Under the pieces are notes generated by a model that made no database searches, was not told the origin of the DNA, and saw only the letters and a list, made by a program, of their open reading frames with translations. Source: an uncultured cyanobacterium (lineage in GTDB: Bacteria; Cyanobacteriota; Cyanobacteriia; Cyanobacteriales; FACHB-T130). From it: a stretch of 64,000 nucleotides of DNA. Shown piece by piece: positions 18,706-27,133 of this stretch. The DNA lies in assembly GCA_936920195.1 (NCBI GenBank), contig CAKZHE010000098.1, positions 34,332 through 98,331 of the forward strand, read 5' to 3'. Within the stretch, counting starts at the first letter, position 1, and every line of letters starts with the position of its first letter. Both the position numbers and the translations under genes were made by a program.

Positions 18706-20043
18706 ATGAACATTCTGCAATCCGTTGAATCTCCCAACTTAGATAGCTGTAATTCTCAAGTCATTCTTGATTACTTTCAAAATGCTTGGAAACTGGAAGA
18801 TCTACTTTTGAAAAGCTTGATTGAAGACGAAACATTTTATCTCAATCCTGACCCGCTGAGAAACCGATTTATTTTTTATCTAGGACATTCAGCAGTTTTT
18901 TACATCAATAAATTGATCCGGGTAGAACTATTACGAGAACACCTGAATTCCCATTATGAAACCTTGTTTGCAGTTGGGGTAGATCCCGAAAATCCTGAAG
19001 AACTTAGTCATGCACTATCGAGAATTAAATGGCCTCAAGTTGCCGAGGTTTGGCAGTATCGAGATCAAGCCTACTCCCTGCTTTCAGAATTTATTCAGAA
19101 AACCCCAATTACCACTCCAATTCGGCCCAATCATCCTCTGTGGGCATTAATGATGGGCTTAGAACACCAGCGAGTTCATATTGAAACATCTTCCATGTTA
19201 ATTCGGCAACTGCCAGTGGCAAAACTGGAACGTCCGACGCAATGGCAATATGCTCCTACTAATGGGAAGATTCCTGAAAATGAAATGATTGCTGTGGCGG
19301 GGGGAGTGGTTAAACTGGGCAAACCAGAGAATTCTTCTACCTATGGTTGGGATATTGACTATGGCGATCGCACTATTACAGTACCATCTTTCTTAGCCAG
19401 CAAATATCTGATTACCAATGCCGATTTTCTGCATTTTGTCAAAGCTGGCGGTTACGACAATCAAGAATATTGGGATGAAGAATCTTGGGCTTGGAAAACT
19501 GAATGTAATATCCAACATCCCAAATTCTGGATACCCGATAATGGCAGCTACAAATATCGCGCCATGTTTGATGAAATCGAGTTACCCTTAGATTGGCCTG
19601 TGGAAGTAAATCATTATGAAGCAATGGCTTACTGTCGCGCTCAAGGGCAAGGGACTCGCTTAATGAGCGAAGCTGAATGGCATCTAGCTACCTATGGAAA
19701 TGGTTTGGTAGCAGACGCAGATAATTACAATCTGAATTTAAAATTTGGTTCGCCTACCCCCGTCGGTTCCTTAACAACTGCCAAAAGTCCCTCTGGATTG
19801 TATGATTTGCGCGGGAATATTTGGGAATTGTTAAGCAACAACTTAGATCCCTTTCCTGGATATCAAACTCATTTTCTCTACGAAAACTATTCTGAACCCT
19901 TTTTAGATGCCAAACATAATATGATGTTAGGCGGTTGTTGGATTACGAATGGAACTGAAGCCTTAGAACATTACCGCAATTGGTTCCGTCCCTATTTCTA
20001 TCAACACGCTGGGTTTAGAATTGCCCAAGATATTCCCAATTAA
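18706..20043 (+). CDS. egtB: Sulfoxide synthase EgtB, cyanobacterial OvoA-derived type
   Basis: From ATG 18706 the protein has 445 residues. Its N-terminal half matches the DinB-like domain of 5-histidylcysteine sulfoxide synthase OvoA: FYLNPDPLRNRFIFYLGHSA followed by HYETLFAVGVD and WPQVAEVWQYRD. The iron triad is visible as His61 (LGHSAVF), His154 and His158 (GLEHQRVHIETSS). The C-terminal half is a formylglycine-generating-like (FGE/SUMF) domain ending GGCWITNG...HAGFRIA. It lacks the methyltransferase domain of full OvoA (about 700 residues). Cyanobacterial enzymes of this kind were reported to make the ergothioneine-type sulfoxide from hercynine, consistent with the egtD gene here. No C-S lyase gene is near. 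Confidence 0.88.
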   Translation: MNILQSVESPNLDSCNSQVILDYFQNAWKLEDLLLKSLIEDETFYLNPDPLRNRFIFYLGHSAVFYINKLIRVELLREHLNSHYETLFAVGVDPENPEELSHALSRIKWPQVAEVWQYRDQAYSLLSEFIQKTPITTPIRPNHPLWALMMGLEHQRVHIETSSMLIRQLPVAKLERPTQWQYAPTNGKIPENEMIAVAGGVVKLGKPENSSTYGWDIDYGDRTITVPSFLASKYLITNADFLHFVKAGGYDNQEYWDEESWAWKTECNIQHPKFWIPDNGSYKYRAMFDEIELPLDWPVEVNHYEAMAYCRAQGQGTRLMSEAEWHLATYGNGLVADADNYNLNLKFGSPTPVGSLTTAKSPSGLYDLRGNIWELLSNNLDPFPGYQTHFLYENYSEPFLDAKHNMMLGGCWITNGTEALEHYRNWFRPYFYQHAGFRIAQDIPN

Positions 20044-20055
20044 CACTGTGTTAAA

Positions 20056-20149
20056 TCGGGGCAATCCCCCCGTGGTTGCCCCGATGTGTAGGGGTAGGCA
20101 CGGGGGCGCTACCCCTACAGATTTACATAAATGATTCAGACGCGCTATA
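20056..20149. repeat. Dispersed palindromic repeat, two modules
   Basis: Same GGGGCAATCCCCCCGTGG...GCTACCCCTACAG module as at 3763, followed by ATGATTCAGACGCGCTATAT, the terminal sequence of the composite element at 35296-35691. It lies just downstream of egtB. Confidence 0.85.
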
Positions 20150-20154
20150 TAATA

Positions 20155-20352
20155 TCATTCCATCTTTAGCAACTGCTTTGCCTTTTCTAACCGATAGCGC
20201 TGCAAAGGTTGCTGCCTAATGTCTTCCTCTAATTGGGCAATAATATAATCCAAAATTAAAATGTTAGCATCGGCACGCTTACAGATTTCCTGCACTTTGG
20301 CAGATGTCCTTTTTACAGTTTCTATATCCGGTTTTTTTCGTTGTTCGTTCAT
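20155..20352 (-). CDS. Small hypothetical protein (65 aa), highly charged
   Basis: A 65-residue protein rich in Lys, Arg, Glu and Gln, predicted to be mostly alpha helical, beginning MNEQRKKPDIETVKRTSAK. I do not recognise a family. Its start overlaps by ATGA with the stop of a partial upstream reading frame (see 20349-20441), the arrangement of a two-gene unit such as a toxin-antitoxin pair. Its stop lies 5 bp from the dispersed repeat at 20056-20149. It might be a remnant. Confidence 0.45.
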   Translation of the reverse strand: MNEQRKKPDIETVKRTSAKVQEICKRADANILILDYIIAQLEEDIRQQPLQRYRLEKAKQLLKME

Positions 20353-20441
20353 GGGATATTAAAGTTCCTTTTTTCTTCTTGAATAGTGGCTTCTAAGGCA
20401 TTACTAGTCGCCTCTGCATCATCAATTGAACGATATCGCGA
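20349..20441 (-). pseudogene. Possible remnant reading frame overlapping the 65-aa gene
   Basis: About 30 codons (RYRSIDDAEATSNALEATIQ onward to EEKRNFNIP) end in a TGA that overlaps the next ATG as ATGA. There is an in-frame stop close upstream and no start codon, so it looks like the 3' end of a lost gene. Support is limited to composition and the coupled overlap. Confidence 0.3.
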
Positions 20442-20540
20442 TCGCTATATTATTAATTTTTGTCACATCAGGGCAAAGCAGTTCGGAATAAATATCCGAA
20501 CTGCCTGCTGTTCAAACTTCCTTAGTCGGAAGATTGAAGT

Positions 20541-22736
20541 CTAAACTGAGACGCTGGCGCGGATTTCGGCGGGTTTAACCGTTGTGCCAGGGGCATACAG
20601 TTGGGCGACATAATCTGCTAGCATCCGGTCAGTATTAAAGGCGGGAGAATTGGTCTTGATAGACGCTTTCATCACCTTAATCCAATTGTGGGGAATGCCA
20701 TTGGCATCTCGGTCATAATAAAGAGGGACAATTTCCTCTTCTAGCAAGGAATAGAGAGATTCAGAATCAATCTTGTCTTGCAATTCTTGGTCGCTGGTGT
20801 GGGCATCTTCCCCAATTGCCCATCCATTAATACCTTTGCCATTGGCATCGGCTTTGTAACCTTCGCACCACCAACCATCAAGAACGCTGCAATTTATTCC
20901 GCCATTGAAGCAAACTTTTTGACCGCTGGTGCCAGAAGCTTCTAGGGGACGGCGAGGATTGTTTAACCAAACATCAACACCTTGAACTAATTTTTGTCCA
21001 GTGTAAATGTCATAGTTTTCAATTAAGGCCACTCGGTTGATGATTTTTTCCTGACGACACCAATCCATTAACCGTTGAATAATCCGTTTGCCTTCTTCAT
21101 CGTGGGGATGAGCTTTGCCAGCAAAGATGATTTGGACTGGACGCTCGGTATTACCAAAGATCCTTAAAGCGCGTTCTGCATCCCGCAACAGCAAATCGCC
21201 CCGCTTGTAGGGACTAAAGCGACGGGCAAAGCCAATGGTGAGGATATCAGGGTCAAGCAGATTATCGGCAGCATCGATGCGATATTGTTCTTCACCGCGA
21301 TTTTGCCGGGATTGTTTCACCCGATGGCGGGTATGCGCGATTAACCGTTCTTTAAGGGTTTGATGCCGCCACCAAATCTCTTCATCGGGAACTTGCTCGA
21401 TTTTTTCCCAGATGGCAGTATCGGCAATGTGGGTTGACCAATCTGCACCTAGGTATTCAGAATACAAATCTGACATCAAGGGCGCTGTCCAAGTCCGAGC
21501 ATGAACGCCGTTGGTGATGTGACCGATGGGAACTTGGGCTTCGGCTTTGTCGGGATAGAGGATGTTCCACATCTTGCGGGAAACTTCACCGTGCAGGGCG
21601 CTCACGCCGTTGGCAGCGCGGGTCATCCGCAGGGCGAGAACAGTCATACCGAAGGGTTCCCAAGGATCTCCCAGACGACGCGCACCGAGGGAGAGGAATT
21701 GCTCGCGGGAGAGTCCCAGGCTAGGCCAGTAGTGGGCAAAGTAGGAGTCCATCAGGTCAGGGGAGAAGACATCGTGACCAGCGGGGACGGGGGTGTGAGT
21801 GGTGAAGACGCAGCGATCGCGCACTGTAGCTTCAATATCGTAAAAGGATTTGCCTGTTTTTTGAATTTCTTCTCGGGCAATTTCTAGGGTACAGAAGGCG
21901 GCGTGTCCTTCATTCAGGTGGCAAACGGAGGGGTGAATCCCCAGTTTGGTCAAGGCGCGAACGCCCCCAATCCCTAGTAAGACTTCTTGGGCAATCCGGG
22001 TTTCTTGGTTGCCGCCGTACAGGTGTCCAGTCAACCAACGGTCAATGGAATCATTATCTGGGCGGTCGGTATCCAATAGGTAAAGATTTACCCGTCCGAC
22101 TTTTGCCAGCCAGATTTGGGCTTTGACCATCCGCTGACGAATTTCTACTTCAATGGTGACAGCTTCTCCTCGGTCGTCTTTAATTAACTCCAAGGGCATC
22201 CGGTCAAAGGGATTATCAAAATATTTTTCTTCTTGCCAGCCAGCCCGACTTAATTGTTGGTTAAAGTAACCTTGGCGGTAACAGAGTCCCACAGCAACCA
22301 GGGGAATGCCCAAATCTGAGGCGGATTTCAAGTGGTCGCCTGCGAGGATGCCCAAGCCGCCGGAGTAGACGGGGAGGGATTCATGAACGCCAAATTCGGC
22401 ACAGAAATAGGCTACAGGGCGATCGCGCGTAATTTGCGGTGCTACTTGGGATGACCAAGTATCCTTTTCATTCATGTATTTGTCAAACTGTTCGGCGAGG
22501 GCTTTGACTCGTTTGATGTAGCTGGGGTCCTTCGCCATTTGGGTGAGGCGGACATAGCTAGCAGATTCCAGTAAAGCGACGGCATTGCGTCCGCAGCGCT
22601 GCCATTCATCCGGGGCAATGCTTTGGAATAAGGAAATCCGGTCAGTAGTCCAACTCCACCAATAGTTATAGGCTAAATCTGCTAGTCTTTTGAGCGGGAA
22701 AGGTAACTTGGCACGCAGCGTCTCAATTTTGGTCAT
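20541..22736 (-). CDS. glgP: Alpha-glucan (glycogen) phosphorylase, DUF3417-type short family
   Basis: I prefer the ATG at 22736 (731 residues, MTKIETLRAKLPFPLKRLADLAYNYWWSW, which matches the family start); an ATG at 22817 would add 27 unconserved residues. The enzyme releases glucose 1-phosphate from glycogen ends using pyridoxal phosphate. Visible features are AYFCAEFGVHESLPVYSGGL near residue 105, HLNEGHAAF near 270, TTHTPVPAGHD, the glucan site region FARRFSPYKRGDL, and EASGTSGQKVCFNGGINCS where the Lys should hold PLP, then LDGWW. It is probably monocistronic. Confidence 0.92.
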   Translation of the reverse strand: MTKIETLRAKLPFPLKRLADLAYNYWWSWTTDRISLFQSIAPDEWQRCGRNAVALLESASYVRLTQMAKDPSYIKRVKALAEQFDKYMNEKDTWSSQVAPQITRDRPVAYFCAEFGVHESLPVYSGGLGILAGDHLKSASDLGIPLVAVGLCYRQGYFNQQLSRAGWQEEKYFDNPFDRMPLELIKDDRGEAVTIEVEIRQRMVKAQIWLAKVGRVNLYLLDTDRPDNDSIDRWLTGHLYGGNQETRIAQEVLLGIGGVRALTKLGIHPSVCHLNEGHAAFCTLEIAREEIQKTGKSFYDIEATVRDRCVFTTHTPVPAGHDVFSPDLMDSYFAHYWPSLGLSREQFLSLGARRLGDPWEPFGMTVLALRMTRAANGVSALHGEVSRKMWNILYPDKAEAQVPIGHITNGVHARTWTAPLMSDLYSEYLGADWSTHIADTAIWEKIEQVPDEEIWWRHQTLKERLIAHTRHRVKQSRQNRGEEQYRIDAADNLLDPDILTIGFARRFSPYKRGDLLLRDAERALRIFGNTERPVQIIFAGKAHPHDEEGKRIIQRLMDWCRQEKIINRVALIENYDIYTGQKLVQGVDVWLNNPRRPLEASGTSGQKVCFNGGINCSVLDGWWCEGYKADANGKGINGWAIGEDAHTSDQELQDKIDSESLYSLLEEEIVPLYYDRDANGIPHNWIKVMKASIKTNSPAFNTDRMLADYVAQLYAPGTTVKPAEIRASVSV

Positions 22737-22972
22737 GGTTTCGATTTTTGGCTCAATACTGTGGTTTTTGACACTTTTTCCGATGAAGACAGAATCGTTA
22801 CAGTCGCTTCTGTCCATTGGTGTCTATGGGTTTTAGCTCAATTGATGACGGAGCTAAGTAGTCCAAAAGGAATAGGACTGAGTATCTAGCTTGACAGGAT
22901 TGTGCAGATCGTTGGTATTCTTTCACACTATTTATAGGTTTTGCGCCAATTATCCAAATTTTCATCTGTAAC

Positions 22973-23061
22973 AGGACTTACGCAACGTCTCTATCAGTAG
23001 GGTGTGTTAGCGCAGCGTAACGCACCATCAACGCTATATGCGGAGCAACTGCGTAAGTCCT
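22973..23061. mobile_element. MITE-like element, copy 1 (AGGACTTACGCA ends)
   Basis: An 89-bp element with perfect 12-bp terminal inverted repeats AGGACTTACGCA / TGCGTAAGTCCT and a palindromic core GTGTTAGCGCAGCGTAACGCAC. The same element is at 40669-40757 and 50981-51068, with a truncated copy at 27134-27198. No transposase is present. Confidence 0.85.
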
Positions 23062-23107
23062 AATCTATTTACTCGTTACTAGGCTGGAGCCTGAAAACCA
23101 GTTAAGC

Positions 23108-23138
23108 AAAAATCCTTGTGACAGTCACAAAGATTTTT
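23108..23138. terminator. Long hairpin AAAAATCCTTGTGA-CAG-TCACAAAGATTTTT
   Basis: A 14-bp stem with one G-T type mismatch and a 3-nt loop, T-rich on both strands, so it could terminate in either direction between the glgP promoter and the small gene upstream. It also contains a TGTGA-N3-TCACA palindrome, a possible protein-binding site. Confidence 0.5.
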
Positions 23139-23465
23139 GGACTACGACTTTACATCAAAAATTGCCGATTTGCTCTATAGATGTGTCACTGCGTCACAAG
23201 TAAATAGTAAAAGCAGCGCGATCTCTGTCGCAAAAGTGAAAGTATAAATTAACCTTAAATCTACCCTTCTTGCTTGTTATTGCTATATTTGGATGCCAGC
23301 ATTTCTCTATTGCAGTCACAAAAATGATGATTTTTCAGCGTCACAGATTGTCAAGTGTGCAATGGTCACAATTTGACAATGTGATAGTCACAATATTAAG
23401 ATATAGTTCTAGCAGTCTAACGCTAGAGTGTTAAATCTTGACTTAGCCAAATTGCTGAGTATTAA

Positions 23466-23502
23466 TAAAAAAAGCCAAAACAGTGGCAAGACTGTTTTGG
23501 CT
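23466..23502 (-). terminator. Rho-independent terminator of the mini-gene
   Basis: On the minus strand AGCCAAAACAGT-CTTGCC-ACTGTTTTGGCT is a perfect 12-bp stem with a 6-nt loop followed by seven T residues. It lies 23 bp after the stop of the 24-codon gene at 23525-23599. Confidence 0.85.
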
Positions 23503-23524
23503 CTGTACGAAGCTAGTTTAGAGG

Positions 23525-23599
23525 CTAGCTTCGGCTTAATACGAGAACGAGAAACGCGAGATTAGCTAGGGTATAGCCTAGCCAGATCTTCTCTATCAA
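23525..23599 (-). CDS. Probable small membrane peptide (24 aa)
   Basis: Reading the minus strand, a TTG at 23599 starts 24 codons beginning MIEKIWLGYTLAN and ending LVLVLSRS, an almost pure membrane helix with a charged N-terminus and Arg at the end. A perfect AGGAGG lies 8 nt upstream (23613-23608) and is part of AGGAGGTGATCC, 12 nt fully complementary to the 16S rRNA 3' end. A strong terminator follows. This is the organisation of a complete gene. I do not recognise the peptide; its size fits single-helix subunits of photosynthetic or respiratory complexes, or a type I toxin or leader peptide. A GTG at 23608 is in frame but overlaps the AGGAGG. Confidence 0.55.
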   Translation of the reverse strand: MIEKIWLGYTLANLAFLVLVLSRS

Positions 23600-23618
23600 A
23601 GGGATCACCTCCTGAAAT

Positions 23619-23681
23619 ATATAGAATCTACTCTGTTTACACTCCGCCGCCAAGCAGAAAAACAGAGTAGGTTTTCTATAT
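23619..23681 (-). promoter_or_regulatory. 5' leader hairpin of the mini-gene
   Basis: CTACTCTGTTT and AAACAGAGTAG form a perfect 11-bp stem, extended by ATATAGAA/TTCTATAT on the outside, with a 21-nt GC-rich loop. It ends 6 nt before the AGGAGG of the small gene and could shield or stabilise that translation start. Confidence 0.55.
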
Positions 23682-23834
23682 GTTAGGCGATAGCTCATAC
23701 TCCCGTCAATATTTTTGAGCCTAGACAGATCGTGTCATTGGCTGTTTTTTTTTGCGTTAAATCCCTAACTCAAACGGTATGAGGAAAAATGATTAGGAGG
23801 GCAATCTTCAACGAGAAGTAGGAGGAAAATTACT

Positions 23835-24806
23835 ATGAATCTACCCAGCGCCGATTATGACAATCCCTGGAAAGAGGCACTAGGAGAGTATTTTGAGCAA
23901 TTCTTGGAATTGTGCTTTCCTCAAGTCCATGCCTTGATTGACTGGAGCCAACCACCGCGATCCCTTGACAAAGAACTGCAACAAATAGTTCGAGAAGCCG
24001 AATCAGGCAAGCGCATCGCTGATAAATTATTCCAAGTTTGGCAGCGTGACGGCTCCCAGGCTTGGATTTTGGTTCATGTAGAAGTCCAAAGTCAAGAGGA
24101 TGCCGACTTTCCCAAACGAATGTATCAGTACCATTACAGGTCTTTTGACCTTTATGAGCGTCAAGTAATTAGCTTGGCAGTTTTAGGGGATGAACGCAGC
24201 AATTGGCGACCATCTAATTATGGTTATAGTTTGGCAGGTTGCGAACTAAGTTTCCATTTTCCCATTGTCAAGTTATTGGATTATACAGATCGCTGGGAAA
24301 CTCTGGAACAAAGCAATAACCCCTTTGCTGTCCTCATCATGGCACATTTGAAAACCAAGGCGACTACAGGCAAACCAATTCAGAGAGCAGAATGGAAATG
24401 GTATCTGGTCAGAGGACTCTATGAGCGAGGGTATGATAGAGAAGAAATTCGGAAGTTGTTTCGGTTGGTAGACTGGATGATGGTCTTGCCGGAAGAACTT
24501 CAGCAAGGCTTCGATCGAAAACTTCAACAGTATGAGGAGGAAATGCAAATGCCTTTGTTAAGTCACATGGAATTAAGAGCAATCGAAAGGGGTATGGAGC
24601 AGGGGAGTAAGAACGCAGTTCGCGAATCAGTGATAGAAGTTTTGGAAGTACGATTTTCGGAAGTGCCGCCAGAGTTGGTGGCAATCCTCAACAATATTTC
24701 CGATCTAGCGGTGCTGAAACAACTGCATCGAGAAGCGATCGCCATTAATTCTATCGCAGAATTTCAGCAGTTACTTCCCGAAAGTCAGGAAAACCAGGAT
24801 AATTGA
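23835..24806 (+). CDS. Rpn family nuclease / PDDEXK transposase-like protein
   Basis: A 323-residue cyanobacterial member of the Rpn/PDDEXK superfamily of a different subfamily from the gene at 11230. It opens DYDNPWKEALGEYFEQFLELCFP, then the core VLVHVEVQSQEDADFPKRMYQYHYR-type block near residues 75-95 with the predicted Glu-Val-Gln active site, and later ELRAIERGMEQGSKNA. A strong AGGAGG lies 9 bp before the ATG. The C-terminal 60 residues (SVIEVLEVRFSEVPPELV) are a conserved helical tail. It is presumably a selfish or recombination-linked gene; direct activity has not been shown for this branch. Confidence 0.82.
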   Translation: MNLPSADYDNPWKEALGEYFEQFLELCFPQVHALIDWSQPPRSLDKELQQIVREAESGKRIADKLFQVWQRDGSQAWILVHVEVQSQEDADFPKRMYQYHYRSFDLYERQVISLAVLGDERSNWRPSNYGYSLAGCELSFHFPIVKLLDYTDRWETLEQSNNPFAVLIMAHLKTKATTGKPIQRAEWKWYLVRGLYERGYDREEIRKLFRLVDWMMVLPEELQQGFDRKLQQYEEEMQMPLLSHMELRAIERGMEQGSKNAVRESVIEVLEVRFSEVPPELVAILNNISDLAVLKQLHREAIAINSIAEFQQLLPESQENQDN

Positions 24807-24851
24807 GCAAGACGAGACGGTTTGAGTACGCTTGATGAGGATAATAATTTT

Positions 24852-26135
24852 ATGACTCCTGCCCTAACTCAATTTGGCGATCGCATGTCTCACCTGACTG
24901 GGGTGCGAGCGATTATGAAAGATATTATTGAAACTTTGCGGAGCAGCAGTCAAGAATTTATTAACTTAAGCGCGGGCAATCCGGTGATTTTGCCGGAAGT
25001 GGAACAGTTATGGCGAGATTGTACTGCCGAACTGCTAGCTAGTAGCGAATACGGTAAGGTGGTTTGCCGCTATGGTTCTAGTCAAGGCTATGAACCTTTG
25101 GTTGAGGCCATAGTAACAGATTTTAATCGGCGCTATGGCTTGAATTTGAGCGATCGCCATGTTTTAATTTCCCCTGGCAGTCAATCGCTCTATTTTTATG
25201 CTGCCAATGCCTTTGGCGGTTATACGGCGGAAGGCACGCTCAAACAAATCCTCCTGCCCCTCAGTCCCGATTACACTGGTTATGGCGGTATTGCCCTCTT
25301 TCCAGAGTCTGTTGTTGCCTGCAAGCCGATTTTAGAGATTGATGAAACCGCCCATCGGTTTAAGTACCGTCCCGATTTTAGCCAATTACAAGTCACCGCG
25401 CAGACGGGTTGCATCATGTTTTCCCGTCCTTCTAATCCTGCTGGCAACGTTTTAACCGATGATGAAGTGCGGAAGATTGCGGCTTTGGCGGCTCCCTTTA
25501 ATGTGCCAGTAATTGTCGATAGTGCCTATGGCACTCCGTTTCCGGCGCTGAACTTTACGGAAATGACTCCCATCTTCGGAGAAAATATTCTCCATTGCAC
25601 CAGTTTATCCAAAGCAGGTTTGCCAGGGGAACGGGTGGGGATTGCCATTGGCGAGCCAGAATTAATTGAAGTTTTGGAAGCTTTTCAAACCAACTTGTGC
25701 ATCCATGCCCCCCGTTATGGACAAGCGATCGCGGCTCGTGCTATCTCTTCGGGAAGATTAGCCGAAATTTCTAGCACGGTGATTCGCCCCTACTATCAAC
25801 AGAAATTTAGCATCTTAGAAAGTACCCTAGATCGGACAATGCCGGAAGATGTGGCTTGGTTTCTCCATCGCGGTGAAGGAGCAATTTTTGCTTGGTTGTG
25901 GTTTCAAGATATGGCAATTGACGATTGGGAATTATACCAGCACTTAAAACAGGTGGGGGTAATTGTAGTTCCTGGCAGTTCCTTTTTCCCCGGTTTGCGG
26001 GAAAATTGGCGACACAAGAACCAGTGTATTCGGATTAGTTTAACAGCTACCGATCGAGAACTGGTGATGGCAATGGAGCGGTTAGCCAAAGTTGTCGATC
26101 AAGTTTATCAACTACAAACAATTTCTACGTTCTAA
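24852..26135 (+). CDS. avtA: Valine--pyruvate aminotransferase
   Basis: From ATG 24852 the protein has 427 residues and follows E. coli AvtA closely in layout. This PLP-dependent fold-type I enzyme exchanges amino groups between valine or related amino acids and pyruvate/alanine. Visible are INLSAGNPVILPEV near residue 37, PGSQSLYFY, PLSPDYTGYGG, SRPSNPAGNV with the substrate-carboxylate Asn at 195, DSAYGTPFP, and SLSKAGLPGERVG with PLP Lys254. The final block FFPGLRENWRHKNQCIRIS carries the conserved Arg. Its stop overlaps the rimM start (TAATG), so the genes are translationally coupled. Confidence 0.88.
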   Translation: MTPALTQFGDRMSHLTGVRAIMKDIIETLRSSSQEFINLSAGNPVILPEVEQLWRDCTAELLASSEYGKVVCRYGSSQGYEPLVEAIVTDFNRRYGLNLSDRHVLISPGSQSLYFYAANAFGGYTAEGTLKQILLPLSPDYTGYGGIALFPESVVACKPILEIDETAHRFKYRPDFSQLQVTAQTGCIMFSRPSNPAGNVLTDDEVRKIAALAAPFNVPVIVDSAYGTPFPALNFTEMTPIFGENILHCTSLSKAGLPGERVGIAIGEPELIEVLEAFQTNLCIHAPRYGQAIAARAISSGRLAEISSTVIRPYYQQKFSILESTLDRTMPEDVAWFLHRGEGAIFAWLWFQDMAIDDWELYQHLKQVGVIVVPGSSFFPGLRENWRHKNQCIRISLTATDRELVMAMERLAKVVDQVYQLQTISTF

Positions 26136-26701
26136 TGGTTATGCAAGAGTCGGAATTATTACTGATTGGCAAAATTGTTGCTGCTCAAGGATTAAAAGGG
26201 GAAGTGAAGGTTTATCCTGATTCCGACTTTCCCGAAAGGTTTGAAAAGCCGGGAAAACGCTGGTTGTTACGCCCTGGACAAACCACCGCCGAATCGGTAG
26301 AGTTATTACAAGGGCGGTTTGTTCCTAATCAAGGGGTATATATCGTCAAATTAGCTGGTTCGGAAAGTCGCGAACAAGCGGAAGAATTGCGCGGCTGTCG
26401 CTTAATGGTACATCAAAGCGATCGCCCTCAGTTAGCTGAGGGCGAATTTCACGTGGCTGATTTAGTGGGGTTGGAAGTGTTCAATCAGCAAACTAGGGCA
26501 AATATTGGCAAGGTAACTGATATTTTAACGGCTGGTCACGATTTACTGGAAGTGGAACTTTATGCTTCCGCTGGCGAAGGAAATAATCCCAAGGTGAAAA
26601 AAGTGTTAATTCCGTTTGTGATGGCGATCGCGCCCATAGTAGACTTAGAGAATCGGCGCATTGAAATTGATCCCCCGGCTGGCTTACTAGAATTAAATTA
26701 A
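26135..26701 (+). CDS. rimM: Ribosome maturation factor RimM
   Basis: A 188-residue RimM, which binds ribosomal protein S19 and helps mature the 30S subunit head. The N-terminal domain opens LLIGKIVAAQGLKGEVKVYPDSDFPERF; the C-terminal PRC-barrel starts FHVADLVGLEVF and includes GKVTDILTAGHDLLEV and VLIPFVMAIAPIVDLENRRI. A second ATG two codons in (MQESEL) is an equally good start. It is coupled to avtA by a TAATG overlap, an unusual partner; rimM is more often beside rpsP or trmD in other bacteria. It converges with a truncated Uma2 gene. Confidence 0.95.
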   Translation: MVMQESELLLIGKIVAAQGLKGEVKVYPDSDFPERFEKPGKRWLLRPGQTTAESVELLQGRFVPNQGVYIVKLAGSESREQAEELRGCRLMVHQSDRPQLAEGEFHVADLVGLEVFNQQTRANIGKVTDILTAGHDLLEVELYASAGEGNNPKVKKVLIPFVMAIAPIVDLENRRIEIDPPAGLLELN

Positions 26702-27097
26702 GCCAGGGATTGAAACTGAGTTAGTAACCAAATTTGGGGCAGGATAACGATCTAAATTAACAATTCCCGTACCTGATGGGATAGATTGAGCGCGTTCTCC
26801 TAGATAATATGAGACATCGGGTTGACATTCCCGCACGCCGGGTTTCCGCAGCGTTGTGGTATCTAAACCTGTGGCTGGAATTCCCTTAATGACGGTAAAT
26901 AAATTCACCGCAAAAATAATTATTACATGGTCTTGACCATGGTCAAAACTGACTGGTAACATTTCAATCCTAATATGACCCTTGTAGTAGTAAATCTTGG
27001 CTTGCTCATAAATGGGATTTTCAACTACCTGCATATATTCATCCCAAGACATTGCTATCCAGGTATCGGTTTGAAGTTTGGTGTTTAAATTGCCCAT
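26693..27097 (-). pseudogene. Truncated Uma2 family (DUF820) gene
   Basis: From an ATG at 27097 preceded by GAGGAG the frame gives 134 residues: MSWDEYMQVVEN, then a normal Uma2 N-domain (YYYKGHIRIEMLPVSFDHG), DTTTLRKPGVRECQPDVSYYLG and DRYPAPNLV. At that point the usual IEI...catalytic motif and the whole C-terminal third are missing and the frame runs into TNSVSIPGLI and a stop. It overlaps the convergent rimM stop by 9 bp, suggesting that a deletion removed the 3' part. The nuclease core is incomplete, so it is probably non-functional. Confidence 0.75.
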
Positions 27098-27133
27098 ATT
27101 AACTCCTCTGGCAAAGCCGTATTGAATATTACC

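Larger units (their letters stand above)
22737..23834. other. 1.1-kb intergenic region between glgP and an Rpn gene
   Basis: Besides the features listed separately, 23150-23400 holds several copies of GTCACA/TGTGA-like words, including TGTGA-TAG-TCACA near 23378-23392. This may be an operator region for glgP or for the small gene. No protein gene other than the 24-codon frame is evident. Confidence 0.5.

Noticed and set aside
22737..22817. Upstream start of glgP adding 27 residues
   Set aside because: The extra segment is not family-like and the protein's conserved start is at the ATG at 22736.
23600..23615. Fragment that looks like the 16S rRNA 3' end (GGATCACCTCCT)
   Set aside because: Only the last 12 nt match, with no other rRNA sequence; on the other strand it reads as a full Shine-Dalgarno sequence for the small gene.
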